Assembly (NCBI GenBank): GCA_029975055.1
Contig: JARKPU010000058.1
Span: forward strand, 62,001 to 126,000
Origin: Anaerolinea sp.
GTDB lineage: Bacteria; Chloroflexota; Anaerolineae; Anaerolineales; Anaerolineaceae
DNA: 64,000 nt
Direction: 5' to 3'
Shown here piece after piece: positions 24,612-33,319 of the stretch. Each line of letters begins with the position of its first letter. The first letter of the stretch is position 1. Under the pieces are notes generated by a model, which was not told where the DNA came from, ran no database searches, and was given only the letters and a program-made list of their open reading frames with translations. The translations under genes and the position numbers were made by a program.

Positions 24612-25541
24612 TTGAACCGCCCACCCGAACGCCACAACCTGCCGCCGCTGCTCGTGCTTGCGCTGGGAATCTTTGCCGTTTCCACTTCGGCCACTTTCAT
24701 CCGCCTGGCGCAGCGCGAAGCCAGTTCAATCGTCCTGGCGGCTTACCGGCTGACCTTTGCCAGCCTGATCCTGCTGCCTTTCGCCTGGCAGAAACGCGCC
24801 GAGCTGCGCGCATTGAGCCGCAAGCAAGTGGCGCTCGTGCTGCTTTCGGGGGCCTTCCTGGCCGTGCATTTTGCGTTATGGATCACCTCGCTGGCTTATA
24901 CCACGGTGGCCAGTTCGGTGGTGCTCGTCACCACAACGCCCTTGTGGGTGGGCCTGTTTTCGCCCCTGGTCTTGAAGGAGAAGCTCAACCCGCGCCTCTG
25001 GGCGGGGCTGCTGATCGCGCTGGCCGGCAGCATGCTGGTGGGGGGCAGCGAGGCCTGCCGGCTGGACGGCGCCGGGCTGGCCTGCCCGCACCTGAACGGG
25101 TTTTTCCAGGGCAAGGTCTTTTGGGGGAATATCCTTGCGCTGGCGGGGGCTTTCATGGCGGCCGGTTACCTGCTGGTGGGCCGCAAGCTGCGCCCGAGCC
25201 TCTCGCTGGTGAGTTACATCAGCACGGTGTATTCCACCGCGGCGGTATTGCTGGCGGTGGTGGCGGTGCTTTCAGGCCGGCCGGTGAGCGGGTTCTCGGC
25301 GCCGACCTACCTGTGGTTTCTGCTGCTGGCCTTGCTGCCCCAGTTGCTCGGCCACACGTCCTATAACTATGCGCTGGGATACCTGCCGGCGGCGTTCGTT
25401 TCGGTGGCGGTGCTGGCCGAGCCGATCGGCTCCTCGCTGCTGGCCGTGCTGGTGTTGCGCGAATTGCCCACCCTGCCGGAGGTGATCGGCGGCGCGGTCA
25501 TCCTTGCCGGAATTGGGATCGCCACCTGGAAGCGGGAATAA
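24612..25541 (+). CDS. EamA/DMT-superfamily membrane transporter
   Basis: This 309-aa integral membrane protein has about ten hydrophobic segments forming two EamA repeats. The first repeat includes LLVLALGIFAVSTSATFIRL and ALWITSLAYTTVASSVVLVT. The second includes FWGNILALAGAFMAAGYLLV, HTSYNYALGYLPAAFVSVAV and GGAVILAGIGIATWKRE. Members export amino acids, nucleotides or other metabolites; the substrate is unknown. The start appears to be TTG 24612, with GAGG 8 bases upstream and a TATACT box at 24584-24589. ATG codons further 5' would lie upstream of that promoter. Confidence 0.85.
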   Translation: MNRPPERHNLPPLLVLALGIFAVSTSATFIRLAQREASSIVLAAYRLTFASLILLPFAWQKRAELRALSRKQVALVLLSGAFLAVHFALWITSLAYTTVASSVVLVTTTPLWVGLFSPLVLKEKLNPRLWAGLLIALAGSMLVGGSEACRLDGAGLACPHLNGFFQGKVFWGNILALAGAFMAAGYLLVGRKLRPSLSLVSYISTVYSTAAVLLAVVAVLSGRPVSGFSAPTYLWFLLLALLPQLLGHTSYNYALGYLPAAFVSVAVLAEPIGSSLLAVLVLRELPTLPEVIGGAVILAGIGIATWKRE

Positions 25542-25564
25542 ACAACCGGGAGGAGAATTTCCTT

Positions 25565-25611
25565 AAAAACAGGTGTGCGCAGGGCTGCAACCCCTGCGCA
25601 CACCTGTTTTT
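25565..25611. terminator. Strong bidirectional intrinsic terminator
   Basis: A perfect 20-bp inverted repeat (AAAAACAGGTGTGCGCAGGG and its complement) around a 7-nt loop separates the converging EamA transporter and malQ genes. Confidence 0.92.
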
Positions 25612-25649
25612 CGGTTAAAAAGGGGGATGGGTGGGTTATGACGAAAATT

Positions 25650-27182
25650 CTACGTCCATTTCTTGACGATCTTGGGCGGCTTCATGTGCTCGGGCAGGCG
25701 TGAATAGAGGAAGTTCGTTTCTTTGATGCGCGCCTTGAGCATTTCATCCAGCGCATAGGCCGGGAAGCGCCACGTCCAGTTGCCGCTGGCGCGCCCGGGG
25801 TAATTCATGCGCGCTTCGTTGCCGAGGCTGAGGAAATCCTGCAGGGGCGCCAGCGCATAAACCGCCACGGAGCTCCAAACGGCGCGGATCATATCCCAGG
25901 CAATATCCTCGCCCGAGCGGGCCAGGTAGCGGCGCGCCAGGTCGCGTTCATTTTCCGGGGCCGATTGGTACCAGCCGAGGGTGGTGTCGTTGTCGTGCGT
26001 GCCGGTGTAGGCCACGCAGTTGCGCACGTAATTGTGCGGGAGGAAGAGATCCTCGGGGTCGGCGGCGAAAGCAAACTGGAGGATCTTCATCCCCGGCAGA
26101 CCGAGCTGGTCGCGCATTGCGATCACGTCCGGGGTGATTTCACCCAGGTCTTCGGCGATGATCGGCAGGCTGCCCAGCGCCCCGCGGATGACCTCGAACA
26201 GATCGGCCCCGGGGCCGGGCACCCACCTGCCTTTTTCGGCGGTCGGGTCGCCAAACTTCACTTCCCAATAGGCGGCAAAGCCGCGGAAGTGATCCAGGCG
26301 GATGATATCCACCACGCTCAGGGCGGATTTGACCCGTTCCACCCACCAGGCGTAGCCGGTTTGCCTGTGATAATCCCAGCGGTAAAGCGGGTTGCCCCAC
26401 AACTGGCCCGTGGCCGAGAAGTAATCGGGCGGGACGCCCGCCACCACGGTGGGTTTGCCGTGCTCGTCGAAGTAGAACAATTCCGGGTGCGACCAGGCAT
26501 CTGCGCTGTCGAAAGCTACGAAGATTGGCACGTCGCCGATGATCTGGATCTTTTTACCGGCCGTGTAGCGGTGCAGCGCATCCCACTGGCGGAAGAAAAG
26601 GAATTGCCGGAAGATGTGGCGTTGAATCGAATCGGCGTTATCGGCGCTGAAGGCCGCCAGCGCCTCCGGCTCGCGGCGGCGCAGCGGCTCGGGCCAGTTG
26701 TCCCACGAGACGCCCCCTTGAGATTCCTTGATCGCCATGAAGAGCGCAAAATCGGGCAGCCAGGATGCATTGGCGGCCTGGAACTCTTCGAAGGCGGCTT
26801 TGCGCTTTTGCGAGGAGGAACGCTTGAAGCGCCGGTAAGCCCGGTCGAGGAGGGTGATCTTCCACTGGATGACCGGACCGAAATCGACGCGCTCGGGCGG
26901 GAACTCCGGGCGGTCGGCCAGGTCTTCGCTCGCAAGCAGGCCGTCTTCGAGCAGCAGGGCCGGGCTGACGAGATAGGGGTTGCCGGCGAAGGCAGAGAAG
27001 CACTGGTAGGGCGAATCTCCATAGCCGGTGGGGCCCAGGGGGAGGATTTGCCATAACGAACAGCCGGACTCGGCCAGGAAATTCACCCAGCGGTAAGCCT
27101 CGGGGCCGAGGTCGCCGATGCCATCCGGGCCGGGCAGGCTGGTGGGGTGAAGCAAGATGCCGGCAGAGCGGGTGAAAGCCAT
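25650..27182 (-). CDS. malQ: 4-alpha-glucanotransferase (amylomaltase)
   Basis: MalQ transfers alpha-1,4-glucan segments between chains and is used in maltodextrin and glycogen turnover. The 510-aa GH77 enzyme starts RSAGILLHPTSLPGPDGIGD and contains SLWQILPLGPTGYGDSPYQC, IIGDVPIFVAFDSADAWSHP, the nucleophile region VVDIIRLDHFRGFAAYWEV, ITPDVIAMRDQLGLPGMKIL and TGTHDNDTTLGWY. Catalytic Asp and Glu positions look intact. It follows glgA by 12 bp, the last gene of cinA-amidohydrolase-glgA-malQ. Confidence 0.97.
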   Translation of the reverse strand: MAFTRSAGILLHPTSLPGPDGIGDLGPEAYRWVNFLAESGCSLWQILPLGPTGYGDSPYQCFSAFAGNPYLVSPALLLEDGLLASEDLADRPEFPPERVDFGPVIQWKITLLDRAYRRFKRSSSQKRKAAFEEFQAANASWLPDFALFMAIKESQGGVSWDNWPEPLRRREPEALAAFSADNADSIQRHIFRQFLFFRQWDALHRYTAGKKIQIIGDVPIFVAFDSADAWSHPELFYFDEHGKPTVVAGVPPDYFSATGQLWGNPLYRWDYHRQTGYAWWVERVKSALSVVDIIRLDHFRGFAAYWEVKFGDPTAEKGRWVPGPGADLFEVIRGALGSLPIIAEDLGEITPDVIAMRDQLGLPGMKILQFAFAADPEDLFLPHNYVRNCVAYTGTHDNDTTLGWYQSAPENERDLARRYLARSGEDIAWDMIRAVWSSVAVYALAPLQDFLSLGNEARMNYPGRASGNWTWRFPAYALDEMLKARIKETNFLYSRLPEHMKPPKIVKKWT

Positions 27183-27194
27183 AAAAGTACCTCC

Positions 27195-28655
27195 CTAGAG
27201 GGCCAGATCTGCGTACAGGTTGAAATAGGCCTGGGCCGAACGTCCCCAGGAAAAATCTTGCTGCATGGCAAAGCGTTGGCGCGCCTGCCAGGCTTCAGGA
27301 TCGGCGAAAGCCCCCAGGCCGCGCCGCAGGGCAGCCGCCAGCGATTCGCTGGATGCGCCTTCGAAGAGGAAGCCGGTGCTGCGGGCCGGGTCGTCGAGGT
27401 CGAAGATCGTATCGCGCAGGCCGCCCGTGGCGTGCGCCACCGGCAGGCAGCCGTAGCGCATGGCGATCATCTGCGTCAAACCACAGGGTTCGTAGCGCGA
27501 AGGCATCATCAAGAGGTCGCCGGCGGCATACATGCGGTGCGCAAGCACCTGGTCATAGCGCAGCACGGCGCGTACGCGCTCGGGCAGGTCGCGTTCCAGC
27601 TGAGCGGCGGCGGCTTCGAGGCCGGGGTCGCCGCTGCCAAGCAGGACGGCCTGCCAGGGCTCATCGAGCACCTGTCGCAGGGCGCCGGCGACGAGGTCGA
27701 TGCCCTTCTGGCGGTCGAACCGGCTGATGAGGATCAACAACGGCACGCCGGGCTGCGGGAAGAGCCCGAGTTCTTCGAGCAGGGCGGCTTTGTTCGCGGG
27801 TCGCTCTTGCATCGAGCCGAGGCCGAACGGACTCACCAGCGCTTCATCGCGGGCCGGGTCCCAGGTTTCGATATCCAATCCGTTGAGGATGCCAATGACC
27901 GACCCGGCGCGTGACTGCAGGTAGGGTTCCAATCCGCAGCCAAACTCGGCGGTGAGGATCTCGCGGCTGTAGGTGGGCGAGACGGTGGTGATGATGTCGG
28001 CGGCGGCCATGCCCATCGGAAGCGGCTGGTAACGACCCCAATCGGGCAGGCGCATCTCCAGGCTGGGGAGAATGCCGTAAGCGCGCAGAGCCTGGTCGGT
28101 GCCGCCGCCCATGTAGGGCAGGTTATGGACGGTGAGGACTGCGCGCGTGGACGCGAAGAAGGACGACTGCCCACGCCGGGCCGCCAGTTCGTGGAGGCTG
28201 AGGGCGGCGTGCCAATCGTGGGCATGGAGGATATCGGGCTGCCAATCGAGGGCGCGGCAGAGTTCGAGGACGGCCAGCGAGAAGAAAGTGAACTTCTCGC
28301 CGTCCTTTTGCGTATCCAGGCTGTACACGGGGCCTTCGGCGGGCACCGCTTCACCCGCGATGAGATACACCGGGATTCCATCGAGTTCGGCCAGGTAAGC
28401 CTGGGCTTCCACCGCGCCGCCGGGCCTGGGCACCGCGAAACTGGCCACGGGCTGCGCCGAGGCCGCGCTGCGCGGGATGGCGGCGTGAAACGGCAGCGCC
28501 AGGCGCAGGTCGAGGTCAACTCCGCGCCGGGCTTTACGCGGCAGGCGGCGCAGAGCCACCGGCAACGAACCGGTGACATCGCCGAGCCCGCCAACCTTGA
28601 CGAACGGTGCGGCTTCGGCAGCCGCATGAAGAATGCGCAGGGTGCGGGTGCTCAT
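27195..28655 (-). CDS. glgA: Glycogen synthase (ADP-glucose type, GT5)
   Basis: GlgA adds glucose from a nucleotide sugar, usually ADP-glucose, to the growing glycogen chain. The 486-aa protein has the N-terminal glucosyl-nucleotide motif FVKVGGLGDVTGSLPVALR, then LHAHDWHAALSLHELAAR, GMAAADIITTVSPTYSREIL and a C-terminal GT-B half with LISRFDRQKGIDLVAGAL, LMMPSRYEPCGLTQMIAMRY and ATGGLRDTI. ATG 28655 overlaps the upstream stop codon (ATGA), so translation is coupled. Neighbouring malQ supports a glycogen role. No glgB or glgC is in the window. Confidence 0.96.
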   Translation of the reverse strand: MSTRTLRILHAAAEAAPFVKVGGLGDVTGSLPVALRRLPRKARRGVDLDLRLALPFHAAIPRSAASAQPVASFAVPRPGGAVEAQAYLAELDGIPVYLIAGEAVPAEGPVYSLDTQKDGEKFTFFSLAVLELCRALDWQPDILHAHDWHAALSLHELAARRGQSSFFASTRAVLTVHNLPYMGGGTDQALRAYGILPSLEMRLPDWGRYQPLPMGMAAADIITTVSPTYSREILTAEFGCGLEPYLQSRAGSVIGILNGLDIETWDPARDEALVSPFGLGSMQERPANKAALLEELGLFPQPGVPLLILISRFDRQKGIDLVAGALRQVLDEPWQAVLLGSGDPGLEAAAAQLERDLPERVRAVLRYDQVLAHRMYAAGDLLMMPSRYEPCGLTQMIAMRYGCLPVAHATGGLRDTIFDLDDPARSTGFLFEGASSESLAAALRRGLGAFADPEAWQARQRFAMQQDFSWGRSAQAYFNLYADLAL

Positions 28656-30625
28656 GTGTTCTTCGATTCTACCATGTCGATGTAATCGCTGGAGACGGCC
28701 TGATCGCTGTTCACGCCGAGGAAGGCGATCAATTCATTGGCCAGGTCGGCCTTATGGCGGGCGTCTTTGCGGCTCCAGGTGCGCGATTTGATCTCCACAA
28801 ATTTCCCCAGGTCGGGGCTGGTCATCGAATCGAGGTTGATGAAGAACTCGGTATCTTTATAGCTCACCAGGAAGCGCAGGCGGTCCTTCTGGAACTCGCG
28901 CTCGCGCACCGGCTTGAAGTATTCGCGGTAGAAGCGCAGCGAATGGGTGGCGGGGGCGTAATAGCGGCTGCGCGAGAGCAACACCTGCGGGAAGTGCTCG
29001 TGCGTGCCGATGAGCGTCAGGCGCGAGCGCACGTTGGTCACTTCACCCTTCTCATCGATGAAATCGTCCTCGCGGTAGCGCAGGATGCCCTGCGAGGGGT
29101 CGTCGAAGAAGAAGTAGTTATCATATTCTTTGTAATGCCGCTTGCGAATGATGCGGATGCCTTCTTGCTGCAGGGCCGCCAGGATCGGTTCGAGGCTCTC
29201 GATGGCGACTTTGGCTTGAATCTCGAAACTCTCCTCCTGGGCAGCGCCGCCGATGGCGATCAGCTTGGATAGCACCGACTGCTCGCGGTTGATCAGGAAG
29301 ATATCGATCTTGCGCGCATACTCGCGTGCATTTTCGATCAGCGCCGATTCGTTGAGGGTCAGCAGCTGGCGGTCGCGCATCAGCCAGCGCCCGTTGACCA
29401 TCACATCGGTGACGTCGGTGGATTTGGCGGCATAAACCAGCTGAGCATACGGGCTGTTGACATCGCGCTGGAAGCGCGGCGAGTTGTGCAGCGGCGAGGT
29501 ATCCACCAGGATTAAATCGGCGCGCTTGCCTGCCTCGAGCGAGCCGGTGATGTGGCCAATGTGCATGGCCTGTGCCCCAAGGCGTGTGCCCATCAGCACG
29601 GCCTGCTGAGCGGGCAGGGCGGTGGGGTCGCCGGTGGAGCTCTTGGCCAGGAAGGCCGCCAGGCGCATCTCTTCGAAGATATCCAGGTCGTTGTTCGAGG
29701 CCGGGCCGTCGGTGCCGATGCCGACGTTCAAGCCCAGGCTGAGCATCCGGCTGACCGGGGCGACCCCCGAGGCCAGCTTGAGGTTGGAAGAGGGGTTGTG
29801 CGCCACGCCCGCCCCGGCATGCAGCAGGGTGCGCATTTCGCCCTCGTCGATATGCACGCAGTGCGCCGCCAGTACCTTGGCCTCGAACAGGCTCTGCTTC
29901 TTCACATAGGGGATGACCGGCATGCCCTGTTCACGGCGCATATTCTCCACCTCGATGCTCGTCTCGGCCAGGTGGGTGTGCAGGGGCACGTCGAACTCGG
30001 CGGCCAGCGCCGCGGTGGCGCGCAGTATTTCATCGGTGCAGGTGTAGGGGGCGTGCGGCGCCACCGACGGGATGATCAACGGGTGGCCCTTCCAGCGCGA
30101 GATAAAATCGCGCGACATGGCCAGCGACTCTTCATACGACTGCGCATCGGGGCTGGGGAACTTGAGCACCGTTTGGGCGCACAGGGCGCGCATGCCTGCT
30201 TCGGAGGTCGCTTTGGCGACGTCCTCCTCCAGGTAGTACATATCGGCAAAGGTGGTGGTGCCGCTGCGGATCATCTCGGCGCAGGCGATGAGCGTGCCCA
30301 GGCGCACGAAATCCGGCGAGACGAACTCGCGCTCCACCGGCATCATATAGCCCAGCAGCCAGACGTCCAGGCGCAGGTCGTCGGCCAGGCCGCGCAAGAG
30401 AGTCATCGGCGCGTGCGTGTGGGCGTTGACCAGCCCCGGCATGAGCACCTTCCCGCTGCAATCGAGCACCTGGAGGGGTGAATACTCGGCGGCCAGCTCG
30501 GCGGTGGGGCCGACGGCCAGGATGCTTTCTCCCTGCACGGCGACGGCCCCGTCGATGACCTGGCGCAACTGGTCATCCATCGTCAGAACATGGGCATGAG
30601 TCAAGAGGAGATCGGCGGTTTTCAT
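28652..30625 (-). CDS. MTA/SAH deaminase-type amidohydrolase fused to a CYTH-like domain
   Basis: The 657-aa protein has two parts. Residues about 1-440 are a metal-dependent amidohydrolase close to 5-methylthioadenosine/S-adenosylhomocysteine deaminases: LVNAHTHAPMTLLRGLADDL, VPLHTHLAETSIEVENM, AHCVHIDEGEM, GIGTDGPASNNDLDIFEEMR. Residues about 466-640 resemble the CYTH triphosphate-tunnel fold: FEIQAKVAIESLEPILAAL, LRYREDDF, VRSRLTLIG, FFINLDSMTSPDLGKFVEI. The usual ExExK metal motif reads EIQAK, so catalysis by that domain may be altered. ATG 30625 follows GAAGGGAAG; GTG 30646 overlapping the cinA stop is an alternative. It lies between cinA and glgA. Confidence 0.85.
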   Translation of the reverse strand: MKTADLLLTHAHVLTMDDQLRQVIDGAVAVQGESILAVGPTAELAAEYSPLQVLDCSGKVLMPGLVNAHTHAPMTLLRGLADDLRLDVWLLGYMMPVEREFVSPDFVRLGTLIACAEMIRSGTTTFADMYYLEEDVAKATSEAGMRALCAQTVLKFPSPDAQSYEESLAMSRDFISRWKGHPLIIPSVAPHAPYTCTDEILRATAALAAEFDVPLHTHLAETSIEVENMRREQGMPVIPYVKKQSLFEAKVLAAHCVHIDEGEMRTLLHAGAGVAHNPSSNLKLASGVAPVSRMLSLGLNVGIGTDGPASNNDLDIFEEMRLAAFLAKSSTGDPTALPAQQAVLMGTRLGAQAMHIGHITGSLEAGKRADLILVDTSPLHNSPRFQRDVNSPYAQLVYAAKSTDVTDVMVNGRWLMRDRQLLTLNESALIENAREYARKIDIFLINREQSVLSKLIAIGGAAQEESFEIQAKVAIESLEPILAALQQEGIRIIRKRHYKEYDNYFFFDDPSQGILRYREDDFIDEKGEVTNVRSRLTLIGTHEHFPQVLLSRSRYYAPATHSLRFYREYFKPVREREFQKDRLRFLVSYKDTEFFINLDSMTSPDLGKFVEIKSRTWSRKDARHKADLANELIAFLGVNSDQAVSSDYIDMVESKNT

Positions 30626-30642
30626 CTTCCCTTCTTTCCCTT

Positions 30643-31791
30643 TCACAGGTTGCGGCGCAGGAAATCGAGCGCGGAATGCACGGCCCAGGATGCCCCAAGC
30701 TGGGGCGGGCCGCCGTAGGACCGTTCCGAATGCAGCAGGCCGGCCGGGGTGCGCAGCGCCAGGCTGAGGTTCTGCCGATCTTCCCCAGGGCAGAGGCTGA
30801 CGGCCAGCGCCACATCCACACCGGCGCGCTCTGCCAACGCTGCGGCGCGCGCGCTCAGGTCCTCGGCAGGGCAGGCGCTTTCGCCGACTTCCACCAGACT
30901 TGGCGGCAGGCCGGCGCCGCTCAGGCGGGTGAGCAGTTCGCCGTGCAGGTTGTTTTCGTAGGCGGCCATCGTCCAGCCGTGCCGGGCCAGTTTCGTGAAG
31001 ACGGTGCTCTCGAGCGTGTCGCTATCGGCACCGTAGACGGCTTCTCCGCAGCGTTCGCGCAGAACCGCTTCGACTTCGGCAATCATGCGGTCTGCTTCAT
31101 CGAGCGAGCCTGCCTTGGCGGTGATGCGGATGTCGCACTGGCCGGGGTGGGCCAGCAGCCCGACGGTGGGGTTGGCCAGCAGCTCCAGGTCGCCGATCCA
31201 TTCGTCAATCTGCGATTCGCCCACGCCTGCGGTGTGAAGCACGCGCGCTTTGATCAACCCCGTCAGCCGGTAGCGCTGCTTGAGGTAAGGGACGATGGCG
31301 TTTTCATAGAGGTATTCCATCTCGCGCGGCACGCCCGGCAGGCTGGCGATGCAAGCCTGGCCGCTTTCACAGATGAAGGCCGGCGCGGTGCCGACCGGGT
31401 TCGAGACGGGGATGGCCCCCCGCGGGATCCATGCCTGGCGCATATTATTCGGCGAGGGCTGGCGGCCGTAGCGCGTGAGGATGCGCTGCTCGATCTGCTG
31501 CCACAGCTCGGGGATGAAATCCAGCTCCACGCCCAGGGCGCGGGCGACTGCCTGGCGGGTGGGGTCGTCCACGGTGGGGCCCAGGCCGCCGGTGGTGATG
31601 ATGATCTGGCAGCGGGCGAGCGCTTCGCGGATGACGGCGGCGATGCGCTCTTCGTTATCGCCGATGGTGGTGGTGCGGTAGAGATCAATGCCCAAATCGC
31701 GCAAGGCGCGGGCCAAAAAGCGGGTGTTGGTGTCTTGAATTTCACCGAGGAGGAGTTCCGTGCCGATGGTGATGATTTCGGCTGTGGGCAT
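30643..31791 (-). CDS. cinA: CinA-family protein with degenerate C-terminal amidase domain
   Basis: The N-terminal half (about residues 1-165) is a clear CinA/MoCF-like domain: AEIITIGTELLLGEIQDTN, ITTGGLGPTVDDPTRQAVA, FICESGQACIASLPGVPREM. The middle part is CinA-like (VGLLAHPGQCDIRITAKA). The C-terminal region, where CinA normally has the nicotinamide mononucleotide deamidase (PncC) motif ESCTGG, instead reads AAYENNLHGELLTRLSGAG and lacks the catalytic Ser and Lys pattern. The ADP-ribose hydrolase activity may remain, while the amidase is probably lost. The protein is 382 aa, with GGAGCC before ATG 31791. It is the first gene of the cinA-amidohydrolase-glgA-malQ unit. Confidence 0.85.
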   Translation of the reverse strand: MPTAEIITIGTELLLGEIQDTNTRFLARALRDLGIDLYRTTTIGDNEERIAAVIREALARCQIIITTGGLGPTVDDPTRQAVARALGVELDFIPELWQQIEQRILTRYGRQPSPNNMRQAWIPRGAIPVSNPVGTAPAFICESGQACIASLPGVPREMEYLYENAIVPYLKQRYRLTGLIKARVLHTAGVGESQIDEWIGDLELLANPTVGLLAHPGQCDIRITAKAGSLDEADRMIAEVEAVLRERCGEAVYGADSDTLESTVFTKLARHGWTMAAYENNLHGELLTRLSGAGLPPSLVEVGESACPAEDLSARAAALAERAGVDVALAVSLCPGEDRQNLSLALRTPAGLLHSERSYGGPPQLGASWAVHSALDFLRRNL

Positions 31792-31865
31792 GCAGGCTCC
31801 TTCGCAAGTTCGGGTAGAATAAGTACGGTCAACCTAGTTTAACACGAATCAAGCGTTTCTTGAAC

Positions 31866-32963
31866 GTGAGTGAATTCAACCTGCTCTATCTATCGGTCGG
31901 CTCGGGGCACCTGCTGGCGGCGCAGGCGCTGGCGCAGGCATTGCGCCGTGAGCAGCCCGGAGCGGCGGTGAACGTGTTCGACCCGCTCGAACGCACGTTT
32001 CCGCTGTTCCCCGGGCTGGCGAACCTGGGCCTCAGCTGGACGGCGCGTTTTGGCGGCAGGCTCTACGCCGAGCGCTGGCGCAGGGGCGATGCGCGCATCA
32101 TCGGCTGGGCAGCGCGGTTGCCGTTCCTGCTGCGCTCGCTGGCAGAGGGCAAAGGCGCGGTGACGGCGGCGACGCACGTCTTTGCCCTGCGCATGGCGCT
32201 CGCCAGGCGCGAGCGGGCCGGCGGGGGGCGCATCTACGGCGTGGTGACCGATTTCGGCCTGCACGGTTACTGGCCTGTGCAGGGCGTGGACGGGTACTTT
32301 GTGGCTCACGCCGACCTGGCTTTGGAGCTTGAACGGCGAGGTTTCGCGCCGGAGAAGATCTATGCCAGCGGCATTCCGCTGCGGCTGGATTTTGAGGACC
32401 CAGGGGAGTGGGTTCCAGGGCGCAGCGGCGGGCCGCTGCGCGTAGCCGTGCTGGCGGGAGGGCACAACAGCGGCGCCTACACCGGCGGCCTGCGCTGGGT
32501 GGAGCAAATGCTCGCTGCGTTGCCGCTCGATCCGCTCGATGTGCGCTTCACCGTGGTGGCGGGCAGCCGCGCGCGCCTGCTCGAAGGGCTGCAGAAGCTT
32601 TCAAAGACAACGCGCTTCGAACTCTACCCGCGCGGCCTGGTGGGGGATATGGCCGGGCTGATGCGCTCGCATGACCTGCTCCTGGCCAAGCCCGGCGGCC
32701 TGAGCGTGGCCGAAGCGCTGGCCTGCGGGCTGCCGCTCTTCTGCCTGAGGGCAGGCAGCGGGCAAGAAAGCGCCAATGCGGCCTTCCTGGCGCGCTACGG
32801 CCTGTGGGTGGATGCCTCCACGCCGGAGCTCGCGGCTCAGGCGATCAGCCGCGCTGCCCGCGACCCCGGCTGGCTGCGCGAGTTGAGCATCAAAGCGCGC
32901 AAGCTGGGCCGCCCGTTCTCGGCAAAGAGCGCGGCCGATGTCTTGCTGCAGGGAGCGGCATGA
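31866..32963 (+). CDS. GT28-type glycosyltransferase (MGDG synthase/MurG-like)
   Basis: The 365-aa protein starts NLLYLSVGSGHLLAAQALAQ, the acceptor-side motif of monogalactosyldiacylglycerol/UgtP-type lipid glycosyltransferases. YGVVTDFGLHGYWPVQGVDG and the C-terminal nucleotide-sugar block LLLAKPGGLSVAEALACGLP confirm a GT-B, family 28 fold. A glycolipid product at the membrane is the likely role; the sugar and acceptor are unknown. GTG 31866 or TTG 31860 may start it, with no clear ribosome site for either. It is divergent from cinA and overlaps yraN by an ATGA junction. Confidence 0.85.
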   Translation: MSEFNLLYLSVGSGHLLAAQALAQALRREQPGAAVNVFDPLERTFPLFPGLANLGLSWTARFGGRLYAERWRRGDARIIGWAARLPFLLRSLAEGKGAVTAATHVFALRMALARRERAGGGRIYGVVTDFGLHGYWPVQGVDGYFVAHADLALELERRGFAPEKIYASGIPLRLDFEDPGEWVPGRSGGPLRVAVLAGGHNSGAYTGGLRWVEQMLAALPLDPLDVRFTVVAGSRARLLEGLQKLSKTTRFELYPRGLVGDMAGLMRSHDLLLAKPGGLSVAEALACGLPLFCLRAGSGQESANAAFLARYGLWVDASTPELAAQAISRAARDPGWLRELSIKARKLGRPFSAKSAADVLLQGAA

Positions 32964-33319
32964 AGAAGCAGCAGGTCGGGCGCTGGGGCGAGGATGTTGC
33001 GGCGCGTCACCTCGAGGAGCGCGGCTACCGCGTGATCGGGCGCAACTTCCGCACGCCCTACGGTGAAATTGACTTGATCGCGCAGCAGGGCGGTCTGACT
33101 GTCTTCGTGGAGGTGAAGGCGCGCACGGGCGGCGGCTTTGGGCTGCCGGAAGATGCCGTCACCCCCTCCAAGCGCGAGCACCTGCTGAGCGCCATCCAGG
33201 CCTACTGGCAGGCGCAGCCGGATGAGGGCGAATGGCGGGTGGATGTGGTATCGGTGCGCGGGCGGCCCGGCGAGAAGGATGTGGAAATTGAGCATTTCGA
33301 AAACGCCCTCACCGCGTAA
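32960..33319 (+). CDS. YraN/UPF0102 family nuclease-fold protein
   Basis: This 119-aa protein belongs to a family with the restriction-endonuclease-like fold and no firmly assigned role. It contains KQQVGRWGEDVAARHLEERG, NFRTPYGEIDLIAQQGGLTV and FVEVKARTGGGFG. The acidic residue in GEIDLIA with the E-x-K in VEVKAR form the PD-(D/E)xK-type active site. Start ATG 32960 overlaps the upstream TGA and has GGGAGCGGC just before it. It overlaps miaA at its 3' end. Confidence 0.9.
   Translation: MKKQQVGRWGEDVAARHLEERGYRVIGRNFRTPYGEIDLIAQQGGLTVFVEVKARTGGGFGLPEDAVTPSKREHLLSAIQAYWQAQPDEGEWRVDVVSVRGRPGEKDVEIEHFENALTA

Noticed and set aside
28666..28671. TAGAAT upstream of glgA as a leaderless promoter
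   Set aside because: It lies in the coding end of the amidohydrolase, whose stop overlaps the glgA start, so glgA is better explained by translational coupling in an operon.
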